Assembly: GCA_016841765.1 (NCBI GenBank)
Contig: JAENYN010000033.1
Span: forward strand, 1-54,080
Reading direction: 5' to 3'
From: Guptibacillus hwajinpoensis
GTDB taxonomy: Bacteria > Bacillota > Bacilli > Bacillales > Bacillaceae_O
Length of the DNA: 54,080 bases
Under the pieces are notes generated by a model. That model did no database searches and was not told the origin of the DNA. It saw nothing but the letters and a program-made list of their open reading frames with translations. The translations under genes were made by a program, and so were the position numbers. Positions 21,357 through 31,081 of this stretch are shown here, one piece after another (position 1 is the stretch's first letter; every line of letters begins with the position of its first letter).

Positions 21357-22055
21357 TTAATTATGTGGATTCTTTTTCAGTTTTTTCAGTACCTCCGGCT
21401 TCCAGCCTTGTCCTTCAACCCAGACCATTTCGACCTGGTACGTTACAGACTCGCCTTCGGCGGACACGGTCGCGACTGACTTGTCAGGACCGCCGTTGTT
21501 CCCGATCCACCAGGTGGTCATGTTAGAAGGATCGATACCCGCCGCATAAGCGGCTGCCTGCTCCATCTCTTTCCACTCCTGGCTTCCCTTTTCATATACA
21601 GTTGCTTCATGGGCGCCTTCCTGTTCTGTGCCGATCGGTTCCCATGCCCCTTTGACGGCGCTGATGACATTCGGATTGTCGCTGTATTGTTCAGTGACAT
21701 CTTGCCCTTCACCTGCTTCAGCTTCCTCTCCGTCCTGTTCTTCTCCACTTTCTTCGTTTTGCTTATTATCGCTGCTGTTTTCTTCTTCCTTGTCCCCAGC
21801 CTGATTCATATCATCCCCTGATACATCCGATGATTCTTCCTTTTCAGGCACCTGCTCTTCCGTATCATTTCCGGAAGGCTCTTCTGATGAGGTATCCGGC
21901 TGCTCAACTGAAGCTTTTTCGTCATTGTTCCCAAGCAGAATCGAACCGCCTATGAGGATGATCAAACCGAGGACAACTGCTATAAAGGTGTTCAATAATT
22001 TGTTGTATCTTCTTTCCCTCGATTTCCTTGCCAATCTTCTTCCCGTATTAGCCAT
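21357..22055 (-). CDS. yrrS: YrrS (DUF1510) membrane-anchored protein
   Basis: 232 residues. Basic cytoplasmic start (RRLARKSRERRYNK), one membrane helix (LLNTFIAVVLGLIILIGGSI, 19-39), a long acidic low-complexity linker rich in Glu/Ser/Asp/Asn, and the conserved C-terminal DUF1510 domain (about 140-228) with NPNVISAVKGAWEPIGTEQ. In B. subtilis yrrS follows pbpI in the same operon and is expressed in sporulation; the same order is kept here, 72 bp after pbpI. Confidence 0.9.
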   Translation of the reverse strand: MANTGRRLARKSRERRYNKLLNTFIAVVLGLIILIGGSILLGNNDEKASVEQPDTSSEEPSGNDTEEQVPEKEESSDVSGDDMNQAGDKEEENSSDNKQNEESGEEQDGEEAEAGEGQDVTEQYSDNPNVISAVKGAWEPIGTEQEGAHEATVYEKGSQEWKEMEQAAAYAAGIDPSNMTTWWIGNNGGPDKSVATVSAEGESVTYQVEMVWVEGQGWKPEVLKKLKKNPHN

Positions 22056-22127
22056 GGTCTCCTCCTCGAAAACGAGATATCAGTACAGAGTGTATTTTAT
22101 CATTTTTCAGGTGGAGTGTTAATCATT

Positions 22128-23927
22128 TTAATGCTTTAGATTCAGCGTGTCTCGTTCGCCGGCGGCATCCAGGTCATGGAGAGCATTCACCATATCCAGA
22201 AAAACGGCATTGGCCGGATGCGTCCCCGGTTTGCCGGCAAGATTTACAACGGCCATTGCGTATCTTGGCTTTTCCGCCGGAAAGTAACCGATGAACCATT
22301 TGTTTTCAAGGTTTTGTCTTCCACCTACTTCGGCGGTGCCGGATTTCCCTGCCACTTTGTATTCAGCCTGCTGAAGGAAACGGCCTGTTCCTTTTTCACT
22401 TCCCGTGACTTCAAGCATCATTTCTTTTAGAACTTTTGCCGTATACGGGCTTATCGTTTCCTCTTCTAAAGTTTGATCGTTGAATTCGTACATGATTGAA
22501 TCATTTTTATAAAGGATTTCGCTTACGGCTTTCACCTGCTTGGACTGGCCGCCCCTGGCGATTGTCGCCATCATGTTTGCGGCAGCCAGCGGCGATACTT
22601 TGACATTTTTTTGGCCGATTGCCGTTTGCGCTATGGCTTTCTGTGACTTTTTCTCATATTGTACACCCTGACCTTCCCAGATTTGACCCTTTTTTTCTTC
22701 CTTCAGCTGCTTGAAGCCGGATAGGTGAAACAAGTCTCCGGTCCAACCGGCTCTTGCCGTGATGCCGAGCTTCTTCGCATAGTCATCGAGTATGTCCGGG
22801 TTGTCTTGCAAAAGCTCCAGGGCAAGCTGGGCGAATGTACGGTTGCAGCTCTGGGCAAAGCTGTTTTTGAAGGTTAAACGTCCTTTAGGGTGGGCGGCAG
22901 TCCCATCTCCATATAAGTTCTGATTACAATCAAAGGTACGGTTTGGGCCAGCGATATCTTTCTCAATTGCTGCAGCTGCCGTCACGACTTTGAAGATGGA
23001 GCCGGGAGTCTGCGGCAGAAGCATTTGGTTAAGTCCCCCCTGCCCTTCAAAAGGGGATTTTGAATTATAATGAGGACGGCTCGCCATGGCCAGAATTTCA
23101 CTGTCTTTTATATCAAGGAGTACAAGGCCCCCATTTTCAAGGTTGTTGCTGTCAAGTATCTCCTCTGCCTTTTCCTGAATGACGCGGTCAATGGTCGTTT
23201 TGATTTTGATAGGATAATAAGGGTTGGCAGGTGATGCGTACTTGACTTCGAGTCCGAATAGCGGCCCGCCCTGGCGATCAACATGATATAAGAGTTCTTC
23301 CGGGCCTTCGCTGACTAAAAACTCGTCAAATGAAGCCTCAAGGCCGGTTATTCCAATCTGTGTCGATTCCCGCACTGTTCCGGCCTGCAACTTTTCCGGA
23401 TACCGCTCTCGGAGTAACGTGCTGTTTTCACCTGTAAGGCCAATCAGATGGGAAGCCGGCAGATTCCGAATTTCCGTTTGCCTTGAAACGGCGAATACTC
23501 CCGGTATGTTCAACCGGTTGATTTTTTCTGCCTGTGTTACTGTCAGCCCGAACGTATCACCGTTTTTGAAAACAACCGGTTCCTTCGCATATTTTATGGC
23601 ATCATGCAGATCCTGTTCGGCAACTCCTGCAATGTCCGCGACTTTTCGGGCCGGCCAATCGGTATCTTGTAAAAATGGAAAAAGGACGAGTTCAGTCTTC
23701 TCTGCCACATTTAACGGGAGACCGTTCCGATCGGTAATGGTTCCTCGCCCTGTATTCAGCGTCATTCTTTTGGTCCGCTGTTCAATGCTTTTTTGGATCA
23801 GATTGATCCCGCGGCTTGAAAAGTCTTCGGTACTGACCAGCTGCAGCTGCACAAGCCTTCCCAGCAAAAGAAGCAGGCAGATTGTCATTAATACAGCCAG
23901 TTGTATGATCCTCTTTCCTGTTTTCAT
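22128..23927 (-). CDS. pbpI: class B penicillin-binding protein PbpI (YrrR)
   Basis: 599 residues from ATG at 23927 (GAGGTGG upstream). N-terminal membrane anchor (LAVLMTICLLLLLGRLVQLQ), PBP dimerisation domain with RGTITDRNGLPL, then the transpeptidase domain with its three motifs: Ser-Ile-Phe-Lys in PGSIFKVV, Ser-Cys-Asn in SFAQSCNRTF and Lys-Ser-Gly in AGKSGTAEVG. It cross-links peptidoglycan. Upstream of yrrS as in B. subtilis, where the pair is linked to sporulation. Confidence 0.93.
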   Translation of the reverse strand: MKTGKRIIQLAVLMTICLLLLLGRLVQLQLVSTEDFSSRGINLIQKSIEQRTKRMTLNTGRGTITDRNGLPLNVAEKTELVLFPFLQDTDWPARKVADIAGVAEQDLHDAIKYAKEPVVFKNGDTFGLTVTQAEKINRLNIPGVFAVSRQTEIRNLPASHLIGLTGENSTLLRERYPEKLQAGTVRESTQIGITGLEASFDEFLVSEGPEELLYHVDRQGGPLFGLEVKYASPANPYYPIKIKTTIDRVIQEKAEEILDSNNLENGGLVLLDIKDSEILAMASRPHYNSKSPFEGQGGLNQMLLPQTPGSIFKVVTAAAAIEKDIAGPNRTFDCNQNLYGDGTAAHPKGRLTFKNSFAQSCNRTFAQLALELLQDNPDILDDYAKKLGITARAGWTGDLFHLSGFKQLKEEKKGQIWEGQGVQYEKKSQKAIAQTAIGQKNVKVSPLAAANMMATIARGGQSKQVKAVSEILYKNDSIMYEFNDQTLEEETISPYTAKVLKEMMLEVTGSEKGTGRFLQQAEYKVAGKSGTAEVGGRQNLENKWFIGYFPAEKPRYAMAVVNLAGKPGTHPANAVFLDMVNALHDLDAAGERDTLNLKH

Positions 23928-24170
23928 GCCCGACCACCTCAATGTCCATTGTCGCCGAGATGGCGGACATTTAGACAGGCGGATTGGCCATTACCTTATC
24001 CAGTCATAGATTCGATAGTGGGAAAGCAAATGAAATATCACACTAAAACTCAGTATGTTTTTGCACCTTGAATTACGGTAAAAATCAATCACACAATATT
24101 GGAACTGCCAATTTTAAAGACGTTATTAAAATTTATTATTCATATCAATATTGAACGTTGCAAAGGTATC

Positions 24171-24215
24171 AAAAAAAAGAAGAACCGGCACCAATTTGTG
24201 ACGATTCTTCTGTAT
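24171..24215 (-). terminator. terminator of greA
   Basis: AGAAGAA pairs with TTCTTCT around a 20-nt loop, followed by eight T residues on the minus strand. Confidence 0.75.
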
Positions 24216-24218
24216 CGT

Positions 24219-24695
24219 TTATTTAACTGCAATAATTTTTACGCTGATCTCCCCGCCAGGCGTTTGGACGGCAACCTGTTCACCGACACGGCGGCTCAGA
24301 AGGCTCTTTGCCATTGGCGAGTCATTTGAGATTTTGCCTTCAAACGGGTCGGCTTCGGCACTTCCCACGATTTGATATTCTTCTTCATCACCGTCAGGAA
24401 GCTCCTGGAACCTGACAGTTTTACCAAGCGTGACTGTATCTGAATCGGCCTGGTCATTTTCAATGATAACGGCGTTGCGGACCATGTTTTCAAGTGTGGC
24501 AATTCTGGATTCGACAAATGCTTGTTCATCTTTGGCGGCATCGTATTCGGAGTTCTCGGAAAGGTCCCCGAAACCTCTTGCAATCTTGATGCGCTCCACA
24601 ACTTCTTTACGCTTTTCCGTTTTCATGTATTCCAGTTCTTTTTCTAATTTAGCTTTTCCTTCTTCTGTCATGTAATAGCTTTTTTCTTCAGACAT
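24219..24695 (-). CDS. greA: transcription elongation factor GreA
   Basis: 158 residues from ATG at 24695 (AAGGAGTG upstream). N-terminal coiled coil with [20 protein letters not shown] and the acidic tip [16 protein letters not shown] that reaches the RNA polymerase active site, then the C-terminal FKBP-like domain with [12 protein letters not shown] and [20 protein letters not shown]. It promotes cleavage of backtracked RNA. Downstream of udk as in B. subtilis. Confidence 0.97.
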   Translation of the reverse strand: MSEEKSYYMTEEGKAKLEKELEYMKTEKRKEVVERIKIARGFGDLSENSEYDAAKDEQAFVESRIATLENMVRNAVIIENDQADSDTVTLGKTVRFQELPDGDEEEYQIVGSAEADPFEGKISNDSPMAKSLLSRRVGEQVAVQTPGGEISVKIIAVK

Positions 24696-24816
24696 GCCCT
24701 TCACTCCTTCTTCTGTTCAGTCCCCCGCTTAATTGCGATTCCGAAACTTTTTAGCATTTACGAATAATTATAGCATTATCGTTCAATAAATTGAAAGCGT
24801 ACTCTTACCTATGCTA

Positions 24817-25452
24817 TTACAAAATGGGTTTTTCTTCAAGAACCGTTTGGATTTTGGTGGCAAGCAGATCGATGGCAACATGATTTTGGCCGCCTTCAGG
24901 AACAATGATGTCGGCATACCGTTTCGTCGGCTCGATGAATTGCAGGTGCATCGGCCGGACAACGCTGACGTATTGTTCGATGACAGAATCGATGCTGCGG
25001 CCCCGGTCTTTTATGTCGCGGAGCAGCCTGCGGATGATTCTGATATCAGCATCTGTATCCACAAATACTTTGATGTCCATCAAATCACGGAGGCGATCGT
25101 CTTCTAAGATAAGGATTCCTTCAAGAATAATGACATCTTTCGGCTCAACATGAATCACATCGTTCGATCTTGTATGCATTTTATAATCATAAACGGGTTT
25201 TTCAATCGGTTTCCGATGCAAGAGCTCATGGATATGATCGATCAGAAGATCATTATCAAAAGCGAACGGGTGGTCATAATTCGTTTTCAGCCGCTCTTCC
25301 ATCGGCAGATCGCTCTGATCTTTATAGTAATAATCCTGTTCAAGCATGAGGATGTTCTCTTCTGATAAGTGCTTGACAATTGCACGGGTGACAGTCGTCT
25401 TGCCGGACCCTGACCCTCCGGCAACCCCGATGACGACAGGCTTCTTCCCCAT
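24817..25452 (-). CDS. udk: uridine kinase
   Basis: 211 residues. P-loop [13 protein letters not shown] near the N-terminus, then [19 protein letters not shown] and [13 protein letters not shown] (uridine-binding Asp), and [20 protein letters not shown], all characteristic of uridine kinase. It phosphorylates uridine and cytidine in pyrimidine salvage. One base separates its start from the stop of trhP2, so it is in one operon with the tRNA-modification genes. Confidence 0.97.
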   Translation of the reverse strand: MGKKPVVIGVAGGSGSGKTTVTRAIVKHLSEENILMLEQDYYYKDQSDLPMEERLKTNYDHPFAFDNDLLIDHIHELLHRKPIEKPVYDYKMHTRSNDVIHVEPKDVIILEGILILEDDRLRDLMDIKVFVDTDADIRIIRRLLRDIKDRGRSIDSVIEQYVSVVRPMHLQFIEPTKRYADIIVPEGGQNHVAIDLLATKIQTVLEEKPIL

Positions 25453-25453
25453 T

Positions 25454-26728
25454 TTAATTCTCCTTCCGCATCATATTGTATGGGAATACCGGGTGGGCTG
25501 CTTTGATTTTCACAATTTGAAGCGGATGGCGCGCGGCGTCAAGCTCATTGCCGTCCTCATCCCAAATTTTTTCTATTTGTTGTGAAAAGTTATTGATTTC
25601 CGGACCGAAAAATTCAACTTCATCTCCAGGCCTGAAGTGGTTGCGCTGCTGCAGGGTCACAATGCCGGTATCACCATCATAATCCATGACAAACCCGGCG
25701 AATTCATGTTTGGTGGCACGTCCATGTTCACCGAACATCTGCTCCTCATGCCCCGGGACCCCTTCAAAGAAGGCTGGTGCTGTATCACGGTTTGCGCACT
25801 TATCCAATTCTTCAATCCATTCTTTTTTTATTTCAAAATTGTCGGGATCTGCACAATATGCATCAATGACTTTCCGATATACGCTGACAACTGTCGCCAC
25901 ATAATGGATGGATTTCATCCGTCCTTCAATTTTCAGGCTGTCGATTCCGAGTTCAATCATGCGCGGAATCGAAAGAAGCAGATTTAAGTCCTTGGGACTC
26001 ATGGCAAACGGCTTGTCACTTTCTTCATACAACGGAATTTCATTAGTCCCTTTCTCAGCGCTGTCTGTTTTAAGTAAATCGTAATCCCAGCGGCAGGACT
26101 GGCAGCAGCCGCCCCGGTTTGAATCACGCGCTGTCATGTGATTGCTCAATGTGCACCTTCCTGAATATGCGATGCACATGGCCCCATGAATGAATGTTTC
26201 AATTTCAATGTCGACTTTCTCTTTCATTTCTTTAATTTCGTCGTGGCTCGCTTCTCGGGCCAGAACGACCCTGTGCATGCCCTGCTCCTTCCAGAACTGG
26301 GCCGCTTTCCAATTGGTGAGGGATTGCTGGGTGCTTAAGTGCACCTCAACATTCGGCGCCACCCGCTGGCATGTTTCGATGATCAGCGGATCGGCGACAA
26401 TGATGCCTGCCACTCCGGCTTTTTCCAGGTCGCGCAAGTAGTCTTCAAGGCCTTCCATATTCTCGTTATGAGCATATATATTGGTCGTCACATAAATTTT
26501 CGCATCAAACTTTTTGGCGAACTCCACACCTTCGGCCATCTGTTCAATCGTGAAATTCCCCGCATTGGAACGGAGGCCGAATTCCTGCCCGCCGATATAA
26601 ACGGCATCCGCTCCATAACGGACGGCAACTTTCAGTTTTTCCAGGTTTCCGGCCGGTGCGAGCAGTTCAGGCTTTTTCTTGATGACACGCTTGCCGTTTT
26701 CCTTCACTGCAATTTCTGCAAGTGCCAT
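25454..26728 (-). CDS. trhP2: U32-family tRNA hydroxylation protein TrhP2 (YrrO)
   Basis: 424 residues. Peptidase-U32 fold: [40 protein letters not shown], the signature [20 protein letters not shown] and the Cys pair GGCCQSCRW that may bind a metal. B. subtilis YrrO and YrrN (TrhP2 and TrhP1) with YrrM (TrmR) make 5-methoxyuridine at tRNA position 34. The three genes are adjacent and in the same order here. Confidence 0.9.
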   Translation of the reverse strand: MALAEIAVKENGKRVIKKKPELLAPAGNLEKLKVAVRYGADAVYIGGQEFGLRSNAGNFTIEQMAEGVEFAKKFDAKIYVTTNIYAHNENMEGLEDYLRDLEKAGVAGIIVADPLIIETCQRVAPNVEVHLSTQQSLTNWKAAQFWKEQGMHRVVLAREASHDEIKEMKEKVDIEIETFIHGAMCIAYSGRCTLSNHMTARDSNRGGCCQSCRWDYDLLKTDSAEKGTNEIPLYEESDKPFAMSPKDLNLLLSIPRMIELGIDSLKIEGRMKSIHYVATVVSVYRKVIDAYCADPDNFEIKKEWIEELDKCANRDTAPAFFEGVPGHEEQMFGEHGRATKHEFAGFVMDYDGDTGIVTLQQRNHFRPGDEVEFFGPEINNFSQQIEKIWDEDGNELDAARHPLQIVKIKAAHPVFPYNMMRKEN

Positions 26729-26743
26729 ATTAATCCCCTCCTA

Positions 26744-27682
26744 TTAATAAACCGTTTCTTTAAAGAAGAAACCAGTGTCAAGTTCCCGGTTCACCGGCTG
26801 GATTTCCTCTATTTGATCGAGGTAGCCCGCCTTTTCATCTTCATATTTATCACGATCATCAACACAAAGATCGATCGCCCTGCGATACTTTTCCGTCACT
26901 TTCAAGATGTAGTCGGAGGACTTCAAGACACCGTCTATTTTGAAGCTGTCAATTCCCGCATCCACCATCTCCTCAAGTTCGTCGATGATGCAAATGTCAT
27001 TCGGGCTCATGATATGTGTGCCGTTGGCATCTTCAAAAATCGGATATTTGTTTTCCCGTTCTTTATCATAAAGGAACATCAACTCGTCCTGTCCCTTATT
27101 TTCAATCTTCATCGTTTTGCCCTGGAAACGGAAATAGTTTCCGATCAGTGACCGTTTTGACTGGAACATTGCTGTCATTCCATGAACCTGGACTTCAATT
27201 TCCACTTCGGCATTTTCTTTGATCTCCACAATTTCGTCCATGCTCAATTCACGGGCGAGCACGGCACGTTTTGCACCCTTTCGGCCCCAAAAGTTGCATG
27301 TGTACCAGTTGGTGGCAGTCGTTTCTGTATTCCAGTGCAACTTCATGCCGGGCGCTTCTTCCCGCACTGCCATAAGGACAGCCGGGTCGCCGAATACAAT
27401 GGCATCAACTCCGGCATCAGCGAGAAAGCGGACATATTCATTCAGTTCATCCACTTTGTCATTATGCAAGATGGCATTCATGGCCGCATATACTTTAACA
27501 CCTGCAGGGCGGGACAGCTCGACTGTCCGCTTGATGTCTTCCCTGGAAAATTCGCCTGCAAGACGGAGCCCATAGCGCTCTTCACCTACAAAAAACGCAT
27601 CGGCCCCGGCTTTTATCAATTGTTCTATATCATTAACATGCTTCGGTGTTACAAGCAGTTCAGGTTTCTTCATGTCCTTCAC
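26744..27682 (-). CDS. trhP1: U32-family tRNA hydroxylation protein TrhP1 (YrrN)
   Basis: 312 residues. PELLVTPKHVNDIEQLIKAG and ADAFFVGEERYGLRLAGEFS open a U32 barrel; the signature region is QVHGMTAMFQSKRSLIGNYF, lacking the Cys residues of TrhP2. It is the shorter paralogue that acts with TrhP2 in U34 hydroxylation. Its ATG overlaps the end of trmR by four bases, so the operon is tightly coupled. Confidence 0.9.
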   Translation of the reverse strand: MKDMKKPELLVTPKHVNDIEQLIKAGADAFFVGEERYGLRLAGEFSREDIKRTVELSRPAGVKVYAAMNAILHNDKVDELNEYVRFLADAGVDAIVFGDPAVLMAVREEAPGMKLHWNTETTATNWYTCNFWGRKGAKRAVLARELSMDEIVEIKENAEVEIEVQVHGMTAMFQSKRSLIGNYFRFQGKTMKIENKGQDELMFLYDKERENKYPIFEDANGTHIMSPNDICIIDELEEMVDAGIDSFKIDGVLKSSDYILKVTEKYRRAIDLCVDDRDKYEDEKAGYLDQIEEIQPVNRELDTGFFFKETVY

Positions 27683-28317
27683 CTCTTTTTACTGATAGCA
27701 ATTCCATCCCCGATCGGGAGGATTGCTGTATCGTACTCTTCATGCTCCATCAGCATCTTATTATATTTCTTCAATTTTTCCACCATCGGACGGATTCGTT
27801 TATTATCTATGTGTTCTTCAGCTACAAGGCCTTTGAACAAGACGTTATCTGAAATGATCGTCCCGCCATCGGCAAGCATCGGGCTGTACTGTTCAAAAAA
27901 GCGTGTATACTGCCCTTTGGCGGCATCTATGAATACGGCATCAAACTGTATTGAAACGGGCAGCTTGTCCTTCGCTTCAAGTGCATCGGCAAACAAGATG
28001 TGGATCCGGTCTGCAAAGCCGGCCCTGCTGACATAATCAAGCGCCCGCTTATAGCGCTCTTCATCCCGCTCAATCGTATAAATCTGCACATTCGGAAGGG
28101 CCTCTGCCATCCGGATTGCGGAATATCCGATTGCTGTCCCGATCTCAAGGATCGTCGCGGGGTTCATTATCCTTAATATTTGCAGCATTGCTTCGATCCC
28201 GGCCAGTTCCATGATCGGCACTTTGTGCTCTATTGCATAATGCTCCATTTCCGCAATAAGGCCTCCGCGTTCAGGAATAATGCTCTCCACATAGCGGGTT
28301 AGGTTATCTGGAACCAC
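27679..28317 (-). CDS. trmR: tRNA 5-hydroxyuridine methyltransferase TrmR (YrrM)
   Basis: 212 residues, class I AdoMet-dependent O-methyltransferase of the COMT type: ILEIGTAIGYSAIRMAEAL (motif I), VQIYTIERDEERYKRALDYV and FDAVFIDAAKGQYTRFFEQY (metal-binding Asp), then IISDNVLFKGLV. It methylates ho5U34 to mo5U34 in tRNAs. First gene of the trmR-trhP1-trhP2-udk-greA series. Confidence 0.93.
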   Translation of the reverse strand: MVPDNLTRYVESIIPERGGLIAEMEHYAIEHKVPIMELAGIEAMLQILRIMNPATILEIGTAIGYSAIRMAEALPNVQIYTIERDEERYKRALDYVSRAGFADRIHILFADALEAKDKLPVSIQFDAVFIDAAKGQYTRFFEQYSPMLADGGTIISDNVLFKGLVAEEHIDNKRIRPMVEKLKKYNKMLMEHEEYDTAILPIGDGIAISKKR

Positions 28318-28400
28318 AGCAAGGCCTCCTTTAATCAGCTTTTAAGCGGCCCAGTCATTGTGACGGCCGCTTAACCTGATATATTTTAACACAACTAACA

Positions 28401-28430
28401 GGGGGAATGCGAATTTTTGCGCATTCCCCC
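28401..28430 (-). terminator. hairpin behind mltG
   Basis: GGGGGAATGCG and CGCATTCCCCC form an eleven-pair stem just after the mltG stop. The minus-strand tail is not T-rich. A second stem, AAGCGGCC / GGCCGCTT, lies at about 28344-28372. Confidence 0.55.
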
Positions 28431-28436
28431 TTTGTC

Positions 28437-29570
28437 TCAGTTTTTCAAATGCTTGTTTTTATCAATGTTGTGATCCTCGAGTGACTTGTTGTAAAGCACT
28501 TCTCCATCGGGTTTCGCCAGGAAGTAAAGGAAATTTGTGTCCTCCGGATCGAGTGCCGCTTTCAATGACATCTCACCGGGACTCGCGATCGGGCCCGGCG
28601 GCAGGCCTTTGTTTTTATACGTATTATAAGGCGAATCAACTTGCAGGTCTTTTTTATAGACTTTTTTCTTATGCTCGCCAAGTGCATAAAGCACAGTCGG
28701 ATCCGTCTGCAGCGCCATATTTTCTTCTAGGCGGTTATAAAACACGCTGGCAATCTTCCTGCGGTCGGCTTTTTTGGTCGCCTCCTCCTCAATCAGGGAT
28801 GCCATGGTGATGATCTGATGCGGTGTATACTCTTTCCCCTGAACAGTCAAATCATACTTTGCGAGAATGGCTTGTGTTTTATCAAGCATCTTTGCGATTA
28901 TGAGCTCAAGCTTAGGCTTTTCCTCATAGAACGAATAGGTTGCCGGGAATAAATATCCCTCAAGCGGATGCTTAATGTTATCAGCGAGTATCTCTTCTGT
29001 CAGCATTGCCGGATAAAGCTCCATCAGCTCTTTCAGGAAAGCTTCATCATTCAGCTTCTCTTCAATTTCTTTTTCTTTATAAGGTGTGTGTTTGGCGATG
29101 ATTTCAATGATTTCAGGGATTTGCTTTCCTTCGGGAACCGTCATTTTGAAAATGGGGTCGGCAAGAATTTTTCCGGTCTTAAGGGAAGCAATAATGTCCT
29201 CGATCTCCATTGATGGGCTCAGTTTATAGTCACCGGCCTGGAACCCCTGTTCATTTTTATATTTCACATAATAACGGAAGATGGTCGCATCTTTGACAAT
29301 GCCGTTTTCTTCCAGTATATTTGCTATTTTTGAAACGGATGAGCCGATTGGGACGTTTATATCCTTGATCGTTTTATCGCTCTCGTCAGCCGGTTCAAGG
29401 GCAGATTTCACATATAAGTAACCGCCGATTCCTGTGCCGAGTAACGCCAGAACGAGAACGGTGACGATGATAAGGACGATTTTCCGGACTACCCGTGCTT
29501 CTTTTTGTTTTTCTTTTCGTTTTTTATAATACATGTTCATCATATCCTGATTCGAGTCGGACTCTGACAT
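28437..29570 (-). CDS. mltG: endolytic transglycosylase MltG (YrrL)
   Basis: 377 residues. Cytoplasmic basic start, membrane helix (IVLIIVTVLVLALLGTGIGG), a LysM-like region, then the YceG catalytic domain with the Glu-containing segment MASLIEEEATKKADRRKIAS, FYNRLEENMALQTDPTVLYA and LPPGPIASPGEMSLKAALDP. It cuts nascent glycan strands and sets their length at the membrane. Strong GGAGGGG ribosome site. Confidence 0.95.
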   Translation of the reverse strand: MSESDSNQDMMNMYYKKRKEKQKEARVVRKIVLIIVTVLVLALLGTGIGGYLYVKSALEPADESDKTIKDINVPIGSSVSKIANILEENGIVKDATIFRYYVKYKNEQGFQAGDYKLSPSMEIEDIIASLKTGKILADPIFKMTVPEGKQIPEIIEIIAKHTPYKEKEIEEKLNDEAFLKELMELYPAMLTEEILADNIKHPLEGYLFPATYSFYEEKPKLELIIAKMLDKTQAILAKYDLTVQGKEYTPHQIITMASLIEEEATKKADRRKIASVFYNRLEENMALQTDPTVLYALGEHKKKVYKKDLQVDSPYNTYKNKGLPPGPIASPGEMSLKAALDPEDTNFLYFLAKPDGEVLYNKSLEDHNIDKNKHLKN

Positions 29571-29897
29571 GCCACTCCCCTCCTTTTCACCTTGACTATT
29601 ATACTATAGATTCGTTTCATTTCGCCAATTCTTCTGAAAAAACGCTAAAAATTGTATGGCCTGACAGCTTTTGACGCCAGTTATGAATTGGAGTGCATAG
29701 GAAAAACGCGGCTTGTTGGCGGAAGTCCTCTTCGATAAATTACTGCGTGAAAATAAACGCTAAATAAAGAAAATCCGCTGATCAGCGGGCTTTAGGCGCA
29801 GCCAGATGCATAGCCGCCTTAAAATTGCTCCAATTTTCACTTCCCAAAATGGCAAAAAAAGAATCCGGGAACACCCGGATTCTCGATTCCTATATCG
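29571..29897. other. intergenic gap between mltG and yrzB genes
   Basis: 327 bp without a gene. It contains the terminator at 29854-29882, a short perfect palindrome CCGCTGATCAGCGG near 29777 and a TATAAT-like -10 for mltG near 29595-29605 (minus strand). No RNA gene was recognised. Confidence 0.5.
29854..29882 (-). terminator. terminator of the yrzL-yrrK-yrzB operon
   Basis: GAATCCGGG and CCCGGATTC form a perfect nine-pair stem followed by seven T residues on the minus strand, 15 bp after the yrzB stop. Confidence 0.92.
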
Positions 29898-30206
29898 TCA
29901 TTCTCCCTCTTCTTCCAGTTCTTCCGACACCGTATTGATCATTTCCTCAACAATGTCCCATTCCTCATCGGTTTCAATCTGGTAAAGGGCCAGGTCATCA
30001 TCGTCATCATCTTTTTCCTCATACCGGAATGCGAACACTTCCATTTCCTCTTCTTCATCATGGTTATGTTCGTCTCCGCCCACCGGGGAAACGACGACAT
30101 ACGATTTGCCTGTGTTTTCGACGTCAAATGTGAACACCACTTCAAATAGATGCTCCTGTCCGCTTTCATCTGGAATGATGATCCGTTCCTTGTCTTCAAT
30201 TGCCAA
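29898..30206 (-). CDS. yrzB: YrzB (DUF1292) protein
   Basis: 102 residues from TTG at 30206, chosen because AGAGGTG lies six bases upstream; a longer start at 30245 has no site. Very acidic: IIIPDESGQEHLFEVVFTFD, a Tyr-Val-Val strand, a run of Asp/Glu, and ALYQIETDEEWDIVEEMINT, matching the DUF1292 family. In Firmicutes it almost always follows yrzL and ruvX, as here. Function unknown. Confidence 0.9.
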   Translation of the reverse strand: MAIEDKERIIIPDESGQEHLFEVVFTFDVENTGKSYVVVSPVGGDEHNHDEEEEMEVFAFRYEEKDDDDDDLALYQIETDEEWDIVEEMINTVSEELEEEGE

Positions 30207-30295
30207 ATGTAACACCTCTTTCTTTGATTTTGGTCTGTCGACCATGCAGAAAAACCTTTCTAAAGGGACCCGCTTGCCGGGACACCGATGGCTTT

Positions 30296-30712
30296 CTACG
30301 ATTTACTGTCAAGATAACCTTGCAGGATCATGACGGCTGCCATCTTGTCCACAACTTTTTTCCGCTTGTTCCGTCTTACATCTGCTGATATTAACACACG
30401 CTCCGCCTGCATCGTGGTTAACCGTTCATCCCACATTTCAACAGGCATGGAAAGTTTGCGCTTAAGATAATCGGCATATTCGAGACACGCTTCGCCTCTA
30501 GGCCCGATGGTACCGTTCATGTTTTTCGGGAGCCCGACGACAATCTTTTCGACATCATACTCTCCAACCAATTCTTTGATCCGCTTTAGGCCAGTGATGT
30601 TTTGTTCGGAGCTGATTTTTATCGTTTCGATCCCCTGTGCTGTCCAGCCCATCTCATCACTGACGGCAACGCCGATCGTTTTGGTTCCGACGTCTAATCC
30701 CATTATGCGCAT
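30296..30712 (-). CDS. ruvX: RuvX/YqgF-type Holliday-junction resolvase homologue (YrrK)
   Basis: 138 residues. RNase H-like fold with [20 protein letters not shown] (first catalytic Asp), [20 protein letters not shown] and [20 protein letters not shown] (Glu and downstream Asp). Family members act on Holliday junctions or in 16S rRNA 5' processing. Start overlaps the upstream gene's end by one or two bases. Confidence 0.95.
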   Translation of the reverse strand: MRIMGLDVGTKTIGVAVSDEMGWTAQGIETIKISSEQNITGLKRIKELVGEYDVEKIVVGLPKNMNGTIGPRGEACLEYADYLKRKLSMPVEMWDERLTTMQAERVLISADVRRNKRKKVVDKMAAVMILQGYLDSKS

Positions 30713-30713
30713 A

Positions 30714-30980
30714 TCAGCCCTCTTTATGCTGTTTCAAATAAGATTTGACGAGTTCTTCAATCAGCTCGTCACGCTCCAATTTGCGGATGATGTTGCGTGC
30801 ATCTTTATGGCGCGGGATGTAAGCCGGGTCACCTGACAGCAAATATCCTACGATCTGATTGATCGGATTATAGCCTTTTTCCTGCAAGGCTGCGTATACG
30901 GTGAACATCACTTCTTTGACGTTATGATCCTGGGGTTCTTCCTGAAAGTTGAACTTCATTGTTTTGTCCATTGAACTCAT
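30714..30980 (-). CDS. yrzL: IreB-family (UPF0297) regulatory protein YrzL
   Basis: 88 residues: [32 protein letters not shown] and [20 protein letters not shown], then a helix with [18 protein letters not shown], the UPF0297/IreB pattern. In Enterococcus IreB is phosphorylated by the kinase IreK and affects cephalosporin resistance. ATG at 30980 is eight bases from GAGGTG. Heads the yrzL-ruvX-yrzB operon behind alaS. Confidence 0.93.
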   Translation of the reverse strand: MSSMDKTMKFNFQEEPQDHNVKEVMFTVYAALQEKGYNPINQIVGYLLSGDPAYIPRHKDARNIIRKLERDELIEELVKSYLKQHKEG

Positions 30981-31037
30981 GAGTGCTGCACCTCGCTTTC
31001 AAACTCCGTAAAGATTGCCGTACGATTGGTAAAACAA

Positions 31038-31068
31038 GTGTACAATGGAGTTTTTCTCCATTGTACAC
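31038..31068 (-). terminator. terminator between alaS and yrzL
   Basis: GTGTACAATGGA and TCCATTGTACAC form a twelve-pair stem, followed by TTGTTTTACC on the minus strand. Confidence 0.8.
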
Positions 31069-31081
31069 GAATGAGCGGTTA

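Noticed and set aside
27182-28036. 284-residue plus-strand frame across trhP1/trmR
   Set aside because: Shadow of two well-supported minus-strand genes, with atypical composition.
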